Positions 34,442 through 44,864 of a stretch of DNA of 64,000 nt are shown piece by piece. Origin of the DNA: Oceanobacillus luteolus (GTDB lineage: Bacteria > Bacillota > Bacilli > Bacillales > Amphibacillaceae); contig NZ_JAMBON010000011.1 in NCBI RefSeq assembly GCF_023715655.1, positions 1 through 64,000 on the forward strand. Reading direction: 5' to 3'. The first letter of the stretch is position 1, and each line of letters opens with the position of its first letter. The position numbers and the translations under genes were made by a program. Below the pieces are notes generated by a model. That model saw only the letters and a program-made list of their open reading frames with translations, made no database searches and was not told where the DNA came from.

Positions 34442-35092
34442 ATGCCGATTCCTGAGAATCATTCCACAACTACAAGATTGACTGCCAAGGATCATGCCTA
34501 CAACCAAATCCAACAATGGATTATAGACGGCACCCTCCTTCCTGGCGAAAAACTAAATGATTCCGAACTTGCAGAATCGCTCGGAGTCAGTCGTACTCCT
34601 GTCAGAGAAGCATTGCAGCTCCTTCAGATGGAAGGGTTTGTAAGAATGTATCCTGGAAAAGCTACACAAGTCACAGAAATAGAACGTGAATCCATTAATG
34701 ACTTACTACCACCTCTTGCCGTTTTACAAGCACTTGCTACAAAAATAGCAACTGAGCAAATAGATTCATCCGTTATAGAAGAGTTGGAAGAAGTGAATCA
34801 GAAATTTGAGCAAGCAATTAATTCAAAGAGCTATTATTCTGCTTTAAAAATTGATGAGTCCTTTCACCAACTTATTGTAGACGCTGCGGAAAACGCATAT
34901 ATTAAACAGATTCTTCGCATGCTGCAAGCCCATGTAAGAAGGCATTTCTTTCACAATGCAATCGACCTTACAGAAGAATCAATCTCGGAACATCACGCAA
35001 TCATTCAGTTTTTAAAAGAAGGTAAAGCAGAATCTGCTGCTGAAGTTATGGAGAAAAACTGGATTCGTACGCTGGATGCACTAGTATCCTAG
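34442..35092 (+). CDS. GntR family regulator, FadR subfamily
   Basis: A 216-residue regulator: winged helix at about 15-80 (LPGEKLNDSELAESLGVSRTPVREAL) and an all-helical FCD effector domain (about 90-212) with metal-site residues typical of the family: an Asp in IDESFHQLIV with nearby His, and further His in the HAHVRRHF and SEHHAII regions. Effector is unknown; FCD regulators usually sense small organic acids. Start ATG follows AAGGGGG. Divergent to aroD, which it may regulate. Own terminator. Confidence 0.9.
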   Translation: MPIPENHSTTTRLTAKDHAYNQIQQWIIDGTLLPGEKLNDSELAESLGVSRTPVREALQLLQMEGFVRMYPGKATQVTEIERESINDLLPPLAVLQALATKIATEQIDSSVIEELEEVNQKFEQAINSKSYYSALKIDESFHQLIVDAAENAYIKQILRMLQAHVRRHFFHNAIDLTEESISEHHAIIQFLKEGKAESAAEVMEKNWIRTLDALVS

Positions 35093-35107
35093 TCATCAGC
35101 AATTATA

Positions 35108-35142
35108 AAAACCCCGTATGAAACTATTTCATACGGGGTTTC
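35108..35142. terminator. bidirectional terminator
   Basis: A 15-bp stem AAACCCCGTATGAAA-type with its complement between the convergent GntR and brnQ genes. Confidence 0.9.
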
Positions 35143-35152
35143 TTTATACTAA

Positions 35153-36511
35153 TCAGTTTGTTTCTGCAGCTGTTGAGCCACCTGAAACTCTAGAGATTAT
35201 ACCAGTGATGATCATTACTACAAGTGCCGGTACGAGCCAGCCTAAACCTTGATTATAAAGAGGTAAAGCTGCATCATAGAAATCAACTACTGGTGCAATG
35301 AATCCAAATTCAACTCCAATTGTTCCAGAAAGTGTTGTTATTCCATCAACGATAGCAATCAAGAATGTAACTCCAATGGTTGCTACATAGACGAGGCGTG
35401 CGTTATTAAATAACGGTGATGCAAACGTCAATAGCATTAACACGATTGCTAATGGATATAAGAACATTAATACTGGAATAGAGAACGAGATAATATTTGT
35501 TAGTCCGAAATTAGCGATAATAAACGTAATCGTTGCAAAGAATACAACCAATTTCTTATAGCTGATTTTAGGGAATAGAGTATGGAAATACTCTGCGTTT
35601 GCTGTAATCAATCCAATTGCTGTTGTCAAACAAGCTAAGATGATCATAACAGCCAACAAAATAGAACCTACATTTCCAAAGTAATGAGCTGCTGCTCCAC
35701 TTAGAACAGGGCCACCGTTGTCAAACAGCCCTAACGCTCCAACTGATGTAGACCCCAAATATGCAATTCCGATATAAATAACTCCAAGTAGTGTAATAGC
35801 AATAATACCTGATTTTGAGGCAGCAGATAGAATACTACCTTTGTCTTTAATGCCCAATGCTTTAATTGCATTAATAACAATAATTGCGAACACAAGTGAT
35901 GCCAGTGCATCCATCGTATTATAGCCTTCCAAGAATCCTGTTACAAATGCACCGCTTGAATAGCCTTCCTGAGCTTCCCCAGCTGAACTCATTGGGTTGA
36001 TAAACGCAGCAGCTAGTAGAACAACAATTAACAATACTAGAGCTGGTGCCAAGAGTTTACCGACAGTATCTACGATCTTTGTAGGATAGAGCGAAAATAG
36101 TAACGCAACAGCAAAGAAAAGAATAGTAAAAATTAATAAGCCAAGTTGCTCTGATCCTTCAGGAACGAACGTCAAAATTCCTACTTCGTATGCAACGGTA
36201 CCTGTTCTTGGTGCTGCAAAGAACGGTCCTATTGTTAAGTAAAGTAAAGCTGTGAAAAACACGCCGTATGCGGGATGAACCCTACTGGCCAACTCCTGTA
36301 AGTTTGAACTTCCAGAGAACGCGATAGCAATAACCCCTAATAATGGAAGTCCTACTCCTGTTACTAGAAATCCAATGATTGCCGGCCATAGATTTTCTCC
36401 TGCGTACTGGCCAAGCTGTGCTGGGAAGATTAGGTTCCCTGCTCCAAAAAATAGTGCAAATAACATAAAGCCTATTGCTACATATGCCGACTTCGATACT
36501 TTTTCTTTCAT
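35153..36511 (-). CDS. brnQ: branched-chain amino acid transporter BrnQ
   Basis: A 452-residue Na+- or H+-coupled carrier for Leu, Ile and Val (LIVCS family) with about twelve hydrophobic segments. The N-terminal FALFFGAGNLIFPAQLGQYAG and the TIGPFFAAPRTGTVAYE motif are diagnostic. Start is the second of two close ATGs, 8 nt after TGGGGG. A cre-like site lies about 155 bp upstream, suggesting carbon control. Monocistronic. Confidence 0.95.
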   Translation of the reverse strand: MKEKVSKSAYVAIGFMLFALFFGAGNLIFPAQLGQYAGENLWPAIIGFLVTGVGLPLLGVIAIAFSGSSNLQELASRVHPAYGVFFTALLYLTIGPFFAAPRTGTVAYEVGILTFVPEGSEQLGLLIFTILFFAVALLFSLYPTKIVDTVGKLLAPALVLLIVVLLAAAFINPMSSAGEAQEGYSSGAFVTGFLEGYNTMDALASLVFAIIVINAIKALGIKDKGSILSAASKSGIIAITLLGVIYIGIAYLGSTSVGALGLFDNGGPVLSGAAAHYFGNVGSILLAVMIILACLTTAIGLITANAEYFHTLFPKISYKKLVVFFATITFIIANFGLTNIISFSIPVLMFLYPLAIVLMLLTFASPLFNNARLVYVATIGVTFLIAIVDGITTLSGTIGVEFGFIAPVVDFYDAALPLYNQGLGWLVPALVVMIITGIISRVSGGSTAAETN

Positions 36512-36666
36512 TGTCATTACCCCCAGATGAGATTTCTTCGTGTTTTTTATTGAATTATCAAATAATTTAATCTAATATGTCATATGCAATATATTAGCTG
36601 AGACCTACTATACTATCTTTTAAATTAAAAAACAATAGCTAAACTACAAATTTTTTGATTTTTTCC

Positions 36667-36680
36667 ATAAAGCGTTTTCA
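36667..36680 (-). promoter_or_regulatory. cre-like site upstream of brnQ
   Basis: TGAAAACGCTTTAT on the minus strand matches the CcpA consensus TGWAANCGNTNWCA at 12 of 14 positions. Confidence 0.5.
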
Positions 36681-36710
36681 TTTCGACATGATACGCCTAC
36701 TATTTTCGCC

Positions 36711-36739
36711 AAAAAAAAGAAGCATTCGAATAATGCTTC
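36711..36739 (-). terminator. terminator of the glg operon
   Basis: GAAGCATT/AATGCTTC stem with eight T residues on the minus strand, 12 bp after the end of the glgP reading frame. Confidence 0.85.
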
Positions 36740-36751
36740 TTTCGCTATATA

Positions 36752-37714
36752 TTATATCGGTTTAATCTGCCATATATCACTGACGTACTCTCTTATCGTA
36801 CGATCACTTGAAAATTTACCGGAGTGGGCAATGTTGATCAAACTCATTTGCTGCCATTTATATTCGTCACGATAGACACTTTCTGCATATTCATGAGCTT
36901 CGATATACGGCTCAAAATCCTTTAATACGAAATACGGGTCATTATGATACAGGATGTTATAATAGATATCCTTAAACTCTATATCTTGTGTACCAAATTC
37001 ACCTTTTTGCAGCTGGTCCAAGATTCTTTTCACTCGATCATCGTTATTATAGATTTCACGAGCATTGTATCCACCATGTTGATAATAATGCAACACTTCA
37101 TCTGCACGCAAGCCAAATATGAACATATTTTGTGGACCAACCAAATCATGAATTTCTACATTAGCGCCATCCATTGTCCCCATCGTAAGGGCACCATTCA
37201 TCATAAGCTTCATATTTCCAGTTCCAGAAGCTTCTTTACTGGCAGTTGAGATTTGCTCGCTTATATCTGTGGCAGGAATAATCTTCTCTGCCAAGCTTAC
37301 ATTATAATTCTCCATAAATATTACTTTTAATTTACCATGGATACTTTTATCATAATTAATGATGGATGCAACGGTATTAATAAGCTTAATCGTCTCTTTT
37401 GCTAAATGATAGCTTGGTGCTGCTTTTGCACCAAAAATGAAAGTGCGTGGAGTCATATCTAAATTCGGATTTTCTTTCAGCTCATTATATAGATAAATGA
37501 TATGAAAGACATTTAACAGTTGCCTTTTATATTCATGCAGCCGCTTGATCTGCACGTCAAAAATGGATTGGTCATCGATAGTAATCCCCATTTGATCATG
37601 GATAAAATTAGCAAGTAGAATTTTATTTTCACGCTTCACTTTGGCAAATTCTTCAAGTACGTTCCTATCATTTTGAAATCGCAATAAATTGATCAACTGT
37701 TTCGGCCTTTTCAC
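36752..37714 (-). CDS. glycogen phosphorylase C-terminal part
   Basis: The open frame after the stop codon, from a GTG. It holds the PLP-binding and nucleotide-fold domain: FDVQIKRLHEYKRQLLN, the ASGTGNMK lysine, and TMGTMDGANVEI. Without the N-terminal domain it lacks half of the catalytic cleft. Expression would need restart or readthrough. Confidence 0.6.
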   Translation of the reverse strand: MKRPKQLINLLRFQNDRNVLEEFAKVKRENKILLANFIHDQMGITIDDQSIFDVQIKRLHEYKRQLLNVFHIIYLYNELKENPNLDMTPRTFIFGAKAAPSYHLAKETIKLINTVASIINYDKSIHGKLKVIFMENYNVSLAEKIIPATDISEQISTASKEASGTGNMKLMMNGALTMGTMDGANVEIHDLVGPQNMFIFGLRADEVLHYYQHGGYNAREIYNNDDRVKRILDQLQKGEFGTQDIEFKDIYYNILYHNDPYFVLKDFEPYIEAHEYAESVYRDEYKWQQMSLINIAHSGKFSSDRTIREYVSDIWQIKPI

Positions 37715-37717
37715 CCA

Positions 37718-39178
37718 TTAGTCACCAATCATCTCATTAATTAATGTTGTGAGCTTTGGGTTTACCTGCATTAACCAGCGGCGGTGGGTAATGCCATTTG
37801 TTTTATTATTAAATCGTTCCGGATAAAGTGAATAAAAATTTTTCATTTCTTTTTTCTTTAGAATTTCTGTATGGATATTCGCTACGCCATTAACACTGAA
37901 ACTGCCGACGATTGCAAGGCGGGCCATATGGACCTGATCATCGGCGATTACCGCAAGCTCGGGAATCTTATCGCGCAGTTCCTTGTGTTCAAACCAAATC
38001 CCCTGACAGAACCTTTCATTTATTTCCTCAATGATCATGTAAATCCTCGGAAGCAGACTTTGCATCATTTGTTTTGGCCATGTTTCGAGGGCTTCACTCA
38101 ACGTCGTATGATTGGTATACGCAAACACCTTCGTCGTTATGTCCCAAGCTTCATCCCAACCCAGTCTCTCTTCATCCATTAGAATCCGCATCAGTTCCGG
38201 GATGCTTAGACTCGGATGCGTATCGTTAATCTGAATGACAACCTTTTCCGGTAAATGTTTCAGGGATAAACGATAATTTTTCTTAAACTGCTTCATAATG
38301 TTTTGTATACTTGCTGAAACAAGGAAGTATTGTTGTTTCAACCGTAATTCTTTACCCTCGTAGCTTGAGTCATCTGGATAGAGAAATCCCGATAGTTGTT
38401 CAATTGAGTGTTCAAAATCAAGATGACGGTAAAATTCATCCTGATCTGTCGAATGATTCGGCTCTTCTGTTATAGGTTCTGCACTCCACAATCGCAATGT
38501 ATTTACCGTCTCATTTTCATATCCAATGATAGGGATATCATAGGGTACAGCTAAAACTTTATCCGTATGTTCATATTTGAACTCAAGTGATCCATCGTTC
38601 CGTTGATGCATCAATACGTTACCTTGAAATTGGACAACACAGATTTCATCTTCTCTGCGCACTTCCCAAGCATACGGTTTTTTCAGCCAATAGTCCGGCA
38701 GCTCCACTTGATTGCCATGAATGATCCGCTGTTCAAATAATCCGTAGCGATAGCGGATACCATAGCCATGACCTGGAAGACCAAGCGATGCGAGAGAATC
38801 AAGAAAACAAGCAGCAAGCCGGCCAAGTCCCCCATTCCCCAGTCCTGCGTCATGTTCCACTGCGTAAACTTCTTCAGCATCAAACCCAAGCTCCGCTAAT
38901 GCTTGGTTCGCAACGTCCAACATTCCGGTATTCAATAAATTGCTTTTTATTAACCGGCCAATTAAAAACTCCATAGAGAGATAGTAAACCTGCTTTGCCT
39001 GCTCAGATTTATACCGATTTTTCGTATCAAACCAAAGAGGCTTTATTTGTTCATTTACAACCGCAGCTAATGAATAGAATATTTCTTCATTCGTTGCTTC
39101 TTGGACCTCGACGTTATAGCTAGTATTTATAAATTGGGTTATTTGCGCTGCCAGCTCTTTGGCCGTTAATCGTTTCAA
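37718..39178 (-). CDS. glycogen phosphorylase N-terminal part
   Basis: 486 residues from a TTG start to the premature TAA. It includes the substrate and dimer domain with YYLSMEFLIGRLIKSNL, the glycine-rich GLGNGGLGRLAAC loop and NDTHPSLSIPELMR. It stops after NPKLTTLINEMIGD, at the junction to the PLP domain, so it cannot be active alone. Confidence 0.65.
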   Translation of the reverse strand: MKRLTAKELAAQITQFINTSYNVEVQEATNEEIFYSLAAVVNEQIKPLWFDTKNRYKSEQAKQVYYLSMEFLIGRLIKSNLLNTGMLDVANQALAELGFDAEEVYAVEHDAGLGNGGLGRLAACFLDSLASLGLPGHGYGIRYRYGLFEQRIIHGNQVELPDYWLKKPYAWEVRREDEICVVQFQGNVLMHQRNDGSLEFKYEHTDKVLAVPYDIPIIGYENETVNTLRLWSAEPITEEPNHSTDQDEFYRHLDFEHSIEQLSGFLYPDDSSYEGKELRLKQQYFLVSASIQNIMKQFKKNYRLSLKHLPEKVVIQINDTHPSLSIPELMRILMDEERLGWDEAWDITTKVFAYTNHTTLSEALETWPKQMMQSLLPRIYMIIEEINERFCQGIWFEHKELRDKIPELAVIADDQVHMARLAIVGSFSVNGVANIHTEILKKKEMKNFYSLYPERFNNKTNGITHRRWLMQVNPKLTTLINEMIGD

Positions 39179-40629
39179 AAAGAATCGCTCCCTGCACTTA
39201 CTAATTGTTTCACTGAACCGGTAAGTTCTTGATATAGTTTGCTATATTGCTTTGCTGATTGTTTCCAAGTAAACGCACCTTTATTCACATTTTTTATGAG
39301 CTGCTTCCACTTCTCCTCGTCCTTGTAAGTGGATAAGGAATAGTGTAATACATGTAATAATTCATGTGCATTATAATTAGTGAAACTAAAACCATTCCCC
39401 TCACCGGTTTCCTCATTAAAAGCGGTGACTGTATCCTTAAGTCCGCCAGTTTCCCTTACAATTGGAACTGTTTTATATTGCAGGGCAATTAATTGCGAGA
39501 GACCACATGGTTCAAATTGGGACGGCATGACTAAAAAGTCTGCACTTGCATAGAGACGACGAGCTAATGCTTCGCTAAATGTCAGCAATGATTTCACCTT
39601 TTCCGGATATTTGTCCTCCAAATAACGGAAGTAGTCTTCAAATTCTTGCTCACCTGTTCCAAGAACGATGAATTGAATATCCTCCTGCAAAAAATCCTCC
39701 AAAATATGCTGCACAAGATGAAGCCCTTTTTGCTCGACTAATCTCGTTACCATAATATATAACGGAGCTTCTGGTTGATACGTAAAATTAAGTTCTTCAT
39801 GCAAAAGCAGACGATTCTCCTGCTTTTTACTTCGGGCGGTACGATAATTGACGGGTAGATGTGTGTCTGTCATTGGATTGTATTCCTTTGTGTCAATTCC
39901 ATTCAGGATACCAATCAAATCTTTCTCACGGTCTTTAATAATGCGATCCAAATTTTCTCCATAATAAGGATCCTTAATTTCCACCGCATAAGTCGGACTC
40001 ACTGTTGTAATTTTATCTGCATGGAAAAGCCCGCCTTTCAAACTATTCAACATCCCGTTCCACTCCATACCAGCTATGTGTTCACGCCCTAATTGGAAAA
40101 AATCATCGTAAATATCGACAGGCATGAGTCCTTGATATTTCAAATTATGGATAGTCAACACCGTTTTTAAATTAGGTACCGGCTGTGTAATCTTCGCCAG
40201 CATCACAGAAAGTGCCGCTTGCCAATCATGCGCATGGAGAATATCCGGTTGAAAATCAAGATGCTTCAACGCTTCGATGACGGCATGACAAAAGAAAACA
40301 AATCTTTCTCCATCATCGTAATAACCATAAATCCCTTTCCTTGTAAAATAATAGTCATTTTCAATAAAGTAATAGATACAATCTTGATAGTTGAGCGTAT
40401 AAATCGTTGCTTCTTGATTTCTCCAGCCTACTTGCACATCCAGGGAAGTAAGATAGGTCATGTTATCTTTCCATTCCTCACTGATTTCATCGTAGTATGG
40501 AAGCATGACACGTACGTCCAGATCTTCAAATGTCTTTAGAGCTTGCGGAAGGGACCCGATGACGTCGGCAAGACCTCCTGTTTTAATGAATGGTGTTCCC
40601 TCCGAAGCGACGAATAATACTTTTTCCAT
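39175..40629 (-). CDS. glgA: glycogen synthase (ADP-glucose)
   Basis: GT5 glucosyltransferase of 484 residues extending alpha-1,4-glucan from ADP-glucose. It shows the N-terminal ADP-glucose motif KTGGLADVIGSLP, HAHDWQAAL, TIHNLKYQG, and the C-terminal MPSQFEPCGLSQLIALQY with RETGGLKDTV. The length is the bacterial norm (about 475-485). Start ATG lies behind GAGGAGAGG. It is 67 nt after glgD and overlaps the broken glgP. Confidence 0.97.
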   Translation of the reverse strand: MEKVLFVASEGTPFIKTGGLADVIGSLPQALKTFEDLDVRVMLPYYDEISEEWKDNMTYLTSLDVQVGWRNQEATIYTLNYQDCIYYFIENDYYFTRKGIYGYYDDGERFVFFCHAVIEALKHLDFQPDILHAHDWQAALSVMLAKITQPVPNLKTVLTIHNLKYQGLMPVDIYDDFFQLGREHIAGMEWNGMLNSLKGGLFHADKITTVSPTYAVEIKDPYYGENLDRIIKDREKDLIGILNGIDTKEYNPMTDTHLPVNYRTARSKKQENRLLLHEELNFTYQPEAPLYIMVTRLVEQKGLHLVQHILEDFLQEDIQFIVLGTGEQEFEDYFRYLEDKYPEKVKSLLTFSEALARRLYASADFLVMPSQFEPCGLSQLIALQYKTVPIVRETGGLKDTVTAFNEETGEGNGFSFTNYNAHELLHVLHYSLSTYKDEEKWKQLIKNVNKGAFTWKQSAKQYSKLYQELTGSVKQLVSAGSDSF

Positions 40630-40696
40630 TACTACCTCTCCTCAACTTGATTTTACATAGTGTGTTGTTTACCAGTTGCCACAATCTTATTCACAA

Positions 40697-41800
40697 CTAT
40701 ACGACCTGACGTTTTGCCACGATATATGGTTTCTCTTTTGTGCCGATGATCCGCTGGCCACTTTTTACATGCACATCTTTATCTAAAATGACATTTTCCA
40801 AATACACATCTTCCTCAATTTTGCAGCGCTGCATAATAATGGAGTTCCTTATTTGTGAGTGTTCACTTACCTCCACTCCACGGAAAAGAATACTGTTCTC
40901 CACGTCACCGTTGATTATGCAACCATTCGCTATAATTGAATTATTCACCACCGCTTGTGCCTGATATTTCACCGGCGGGTTGCTCGAAACCTTGGTCCGG
41001 ATAAATGGTTTTTGAAATAACCTTAAAAAATTCTGTTCTTGCAAGAGTTTCATATTTTCCCGATAATAACTTTCAGTTGTATTGATAAACGCGTGGTATC
41101 CCTCAAAACGGTACGAATATACTTTTAATTCCTGAAGCCGCTCCTTAATTCCATTCATAAACAAATTGTCATAGTTATAGGCAATACAATAATCCACAAT
41201 ATCTAGTAGAAGTTCCTTTTTAATAATATAAACCCCAGTAAATACATTCGGGTTCCGGTGGTCATTCGTCATCTGGGTTACCCAACCATCCTGATCCGTC
41301 TCGACTCGATAGTATGCTTGATGTTCAGGTCCGATGGTATCAACATCAGTGTAGATGACTGTCACATCTGCATCGTGGATGAGATGCCGTTTGAAAGCAT
41401 CTTTATAATCTGTATTAGCGATAAACTGACTACCACTCACCAAAACATGATTTGCCTTTCCTCTATAAAAATAATCCCGATTATTATGGAAGAAGCTTAA
41501 ATCACCTAGAGATCGATCAGTGGGATCATTCCAGTCAGGAGGTAAAATGAACAACCCCCCATGTCTTCGGTCCAAATCCCAACTATCACCTGTTCCCAGA
41601 TGATCAAGTAACGAGCGGTACTTATTCCGTACAAATACAGCAACTTCTTCAATACCTGAATTCGTCATATTCGATAAAGCAAAATCAATCAGACGATAAC
41701 GTCCGGCAAATGGAAGCGATGCATTGTTCCGAAAATAGGTCAACTCATTAAACACATGGTGTTCATGTTCCAAATTAATCAGTCCCATCATTCGCTCCAT
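40697..41800 (-). CDS. glgD: GlgD, regulatory subunit of ADP-glucose pyrophosphorylase
   Basis: A 367-residue nucleotidyltransferase-like protein. The fold of GlgC is kept (LPFAGRYRLIDFALSNMTNSG, then a left-handed beta-helix C-terminus with hexapeptide-like repeats), but the N-terminal catalytic GGxGxRL loop is absent, as in other bacilli where GlgD only modulates GlgC. Its ATG overlaps the glgC stop by one base (TAATG), so the two subunits are coupled in translation. Confidence 0.95.
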   Translation of the reverse strand: MERMMGLINLEHEHHVFNELTYFRNNASLPFAGRYRLIDFALSNMTNSGIEEVAVFVRNKYRSLLDHLGTGDSWDLDRRHGGLFILPPDWNDPTDRSLGDLSFFHNNRDYFYRGKANHVLVSGSQFIANTDYKDAFKRHLIHDADVTVIYTDVDTIGPEHQAYYRVETDQDGWVTQMTNDHRNPNVFTGVYIIKKELLLDIVDYCIAYNYDNLFMNGIKERLQELKVYSYRFEGYHAFINTTESYYRENMKLLQEQNFLRLFQKPFIRTKVSSNPPVKYQAQAVVNNSIIANGCIINGDVENSILFRGVEVSEHSQIRNSIIMQRCKIEEDVYLENVILDKDVHVKSGQRIIGTKEKPYIVAKRQVV

Positions 41801-42966
41801 TACACAATCTCCTCCCTTACAGCAACATACTCTGAGAGATTTTCCTGATTAATCACAATCGGCTCTTCTTCCTCTAATGCATGTATTCTTACCCCGTCAG
41901 CAATCTCCGTATTTTCCATCACAATCACCCGTTCAAGGTGGACATCCTCGCCAACACATACACCTGGATGTAAAATCGATTCATTTATATATGCGTTTTT
42001 CTTTACAAGCACTTTTTGGAAGATCACAGAATTCAAAATATGCCCATAGATAAAGCAACCTGAATTGATTAATGAATTTATTACTGTCCCTGAAGTTCCT
42101 ATGAAATGAGGTGGCAAATTAGCTTCATTTGTATAAATTTGCTTACTCATATCCTCTCTTGCAACGGAAATCGGAGAACCGGAATTCTCATCCAGCAAAT
42201 CCATTGTCGCTTCCCAATAACTTCGGATGGTCCCGACATCCTTCCAGTAACCATCGAACTGATAACCAAATAGCGGCTTATTATCTTCAAGCATTGCCGG
42301 TATAATATCTTTACCGAAGTCATGACTCGAATTCTTATTCTCAGCATCCTCGATTAAATATTTGCGTAGTGTAGACCAGGTAAACATATAAATCCCCATT
42401 GATGCCAGATTATTTTTCGGTTCAGCCGGCTTTTCATCAAATTCATAGATTCTTAAACCATCTTCTGTATTTAAAATTCCAAAGCGGGATGCCTCATCCC
42501 AGGGAACTTCAATTACTGAAATCGTTGCATCAGCTGCTGTTTCCTTATGCTGTCTAAGAATGGATTGATAGTTCATTTGATAAATATGATCACCAGAGAT
42601 TACGAGGACGTATTTCGGATTATATTGATCGATAAAATGTATATTTTGATAAATCGCATCAGCCGTTCCAGAATACCAATCTCCCCCATGCTTCCCAATC
42701 GCTGGAGAAAGTGTCGTTACACCACCATCCCGTCGATCCATATCCCATGGTTTTCCAGTTCCTATGTGACGATTTAGCATGATTGGTGAATACTGCGTCA
42801 AAACACCGAGTGTCGGAATGGAAGAATTTGCACAATTACTTAATGTAAAATCGATGATTCGATATTTCCCGCCAAAAGGGACAGCAGGCTTAGCATTTTC
42901 ACTCGTCAATGGACCTAATCGCTTTCCTTCTCCTCCAGCCAGTAACATTCCAAGACATTCTTTCAC
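41800..42966 (-). CDS. glgC: glucose-1-phosphate adenylyltransferase
   Basis: Makes ADP-glucose, the committed step of glycogen synthesis. The 388-residue protein has the intact catalytic loop [30 protein letters not shown], the metal motif [18 protein letters not shown] and the GYWKDVGT substrate region, then a beta-helix tail. It overlaps glgB by 4 nt (ATGA) and glgD by 1 nt. Confidence 0.97.
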   Translation of the reverse strand: MKECLGMLLAGGEGKRLGPLTSENAKPAVPFGGKYRIIDFTLSNCANSSIPTLGVLTQYSPIMLNRHIGTGKPWDMDRRDGGVTTLSPAIGKHGGDWYSGTADAIYQNIHFIDQYNPKYVLVISGDHIYQMNYQSILRQHKETAADATISVIEVPWDEASRFGILNTEDGLRIYEFDEKPAEPKNNLASMGIYMFTWSTLRKYLIEDAENKNSSHDFGKDIIPAMLEDNKPLFGYQFDGYWKDVGTIRSYWEATMDLLDENSGSPISVAREDMSKQIYTNEANLPPHFIGTSGTVINSLINSGCFIYGHILNSVIFQKVLVKKNAYINESILHPGVCVGEDVHLERVIVMENTEIADGVRIHALEEEEPIVINQENLSEYVAVREEIV

Positions 42967-44864
42967 TTCGCATCCTCCTCAACTCTTCTTTTAAAAATCA
43001 TTACAGCTAATGGAGCAATTTTTACTTTGATGTGTTGTTTCATTCCATGCCATTTATCAGGGAAGCTAAAATGCATCCCATTCAATTGGCCGGAACCTCC
43101 AAACGATTCGTGATCCGAATTGAAGATTTCTTCATGTACTCCGGGTTCTGGTACCCCGACTTTATAGTCGTAATAAACCTTTGGCGTGAAGTTACAAACA
43201 ATAATCAACTCCTCCTGTTTGTTTCTTGCTCGTCTTCTAAATGCAATAATGCTTTGATCGATATTATGTGGATCAATCCATTCAAAACCAGATGATTCAT
43301 GATCCAATTCATATAAAGCTGGTTGGTCCTTTAAAAAGTGATTTAACTTTTTAACATAATGAAAAATTCCTTTATGTAGTGGGTAATCCAATAGATGCCA
43401 GTCTAATTGTTCCTGGTCTTTCCACTCGGAATAAAGTGCGAGCTCCGTTCCCATGAATAACAACTTTTTTCCGGGATGTGTGTACATATAGCCGATTAAT
43501 AAACGTAGACTCGCAAATTGCTGCCATTGATCTCCCGGCATCTTATCGAGTAATGATTTTTTTCCATGTACCACTTCATCATGGGACAGTGGTAACAAAA
43601 AATTCTCCGCGAACGTATACATAAATGAAAAGGTTACTAAATTGTGATGCCATTTCCGATGAATTGGATCCAACTTCATGAATTCCAGCATGTCGTTCAT
43701 CCATCCCATATTCCATTTGAAATTGAAACCTAACCCACCAAGATAAGTTGGCGACGTGATCATCGGAAGATCAGAACTATCTTCAGCCATTACTAATGCA
43801 TTGGGTCGATAGCGAAAAACCGTTTCATTCAACTTCTGCAAAAACGCACTGGCTTCTAGATTCTCTTCTCCACCGTAGGAATTGAAAATCTTTTCTTCAT
43901 CATCAGGACGATCAAAATTCAAATACAACATGCTGGCAACAGCATCTACACGAAGACCGTCAATATGGAATTCTTTAAGCCAATAAATAGCATTTGACAC
44001 TAGGAAACTTTGGACTTCCGGGCGACCAAAATCGAAGGCCAGCGTTCCCCAGTTTCTTTTTTCGGCTTTTTTCGGATCTTGATATTCATAGAGCGGCCTT
44101 CCATCAAACTCACGCAGACCAAAATCGTCTTTACAGAAGTGACCAGGAACCCAATCCATAATGACGCCAATTCCTGCCTGATGACAGCAATCAATAAAAT
44201 ATTTAAATTCTTCTGGTGTGCCATATCTTGATGTAACGGCATAATACCCAGTGATTTGATAGCCCCAAGATAAATCAAGGGGATGCTCTGCAATCGGCAA
44301 TAGCTCAATATGGGTATAACCTAAATCTTTTACATAGGGGATTAGTATTTGTGCAAGCTCTGTGTAAGTGTAAAAATCTCCATTATCCTTGATTCTCCAG
44401 GAACCGAGGTGGACTTCATAGATGGTTATCGGAGAAGTATAAGGATTATATATTTTCATTTGCTCTTGCCAAGCATCATCGTTCCACTCATAAGATTGAA
44501 GTGAAGGGGTCATAGAGGCGGTTTGTGGACGAATTTCAGCTTGAGTCGCATATGGATCTGCTTTTAAAATCCTTTCGTTATCAACTGTAGTAATTTGATA
44601 TTTATAAGCGGTACAAGGAGGTATATCAGTGAAAAAACCAACCCATAATCCTTCCTCATTCCATCGTTTTAGTTCATGTGTATTCCCTTGCCAACCATTT
44701 AATTCACTCGCAATAGCGACATGCTTGGCATGAGGAGCCCATACAACGAATCGGTAACCCTGCTCCTCTTCCCAATCAATAAAATGACAGCCAAGCAGCT
44801 GATAACTCTGGTAATTTGTTCCTTGATGAAATAAAAAAATATCTTCTTCAGCGATGCGGTACAA
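42963..44864 (-). CDS. glgB: 1,4-alpha-glucan branching enzyme
   Basis: A GH13 enzyme of 633 residues that forms alpha-1,6 branches. It has an N-terminal CBM48-like domain (about 25-110), the barrel motifs [18 protein letters not shown] (nucleophile Asp), MAEDSSDLP (acid Glu) and [10 protein letters not shown], and a beta-sandwich C-terminus. TTG start lies 7 nt after GGGAGGG. First gene of glgB-C-D-A-P; a possible minus-strand promoter (TTGCAT, 17 bp, TAATGT) lies about 30-60 bp upstream. Confidence 0.97.
   Translation of the reverse strand: MYRIAEEDIFLFHQGTNYQSYQLLGCHFIDWEEEQGYRFVVWAPHAKHVAIASELNGWQGNTHELKRWNEEGLWVGFFTDIPPCTAYKYQITTVDNERILKADPYATQAEIRPQTASMTPSLQSYEWNDDAWQEQMKIYNPYTSPITIYEVHLGSWRIKDNGDFYTYTELAQILIPYVKDLGYTHIELLPIAEHPLDLSWGYQITGYYAVTSRYGTPEEFKYFIDCCHQAGIGVIMDWVPGHFCKDDFGLREFDGRPLYEYQDPKKAEKRNWGTLAFDFGRPEVQSFLVSNAIYWLKEFHIDGLRVDAVASMLYLNFDRPDDEEKIFNSYGGEENLEASAFLQKLNETVFRYRPNALVMAEDSSDLPMITSPTYLGGLGFNFKWNMGWMNDMLEFMKLDPIHRKWHHNLVTFSFMYTFAENFLLPLSHDEVVHGKKSLLDKMPGDQWQQFASLRLLIGYMYTHPGKKLLFMGTELALYSEWKDQEQLDWHLLDYPLHKGIFHYVKKLNHFLKDQPALYELDHESSGFEWIDPHNIDQSIIAFRRRARNKQEELIIVCNFTPKVYYDYKVGVPEPGVHEEIFNSDHESFGGSGQLNGMHFSFPDKWHGMKQHIKVKIAPLAVMIFKRRVEEDAK

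Larger units (their letters stand above)
36752..39178 (-). pseudogene. glgP: glycogen phosphorylase interrupted by an in-frame TAA
   Basis: The gene is colinear with an intact glycogen phosphorylase of about 800 residues but has TAA at 37720-37718, in the same frame, between IGD and WVKRPKQL. No base is gained or lost. Residues 1-486 give the N-terminal domain with GLGNGGLGRLAACFLDSLAS; the C-terminal 320 residues carry the PLP-lysine motif EASGTGNMKLMMNG. A GTG two codons after the stop could in principle restart translation, but no good ribosome site precedes it. The active site needs both halves. It could be a true nonsense mutation, a sequencing error, or a readthrough case; the first seems likeliest. 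The TTG start overlaps the glgA TGA by 4 nt. Confidence 0.85.

Noticed and set aside
37700-37720. Frameshift in glgP
   Set aside because: The two halves are in the same frame with continuous homology; the defect is a stop codon, not an insertion or deletion.
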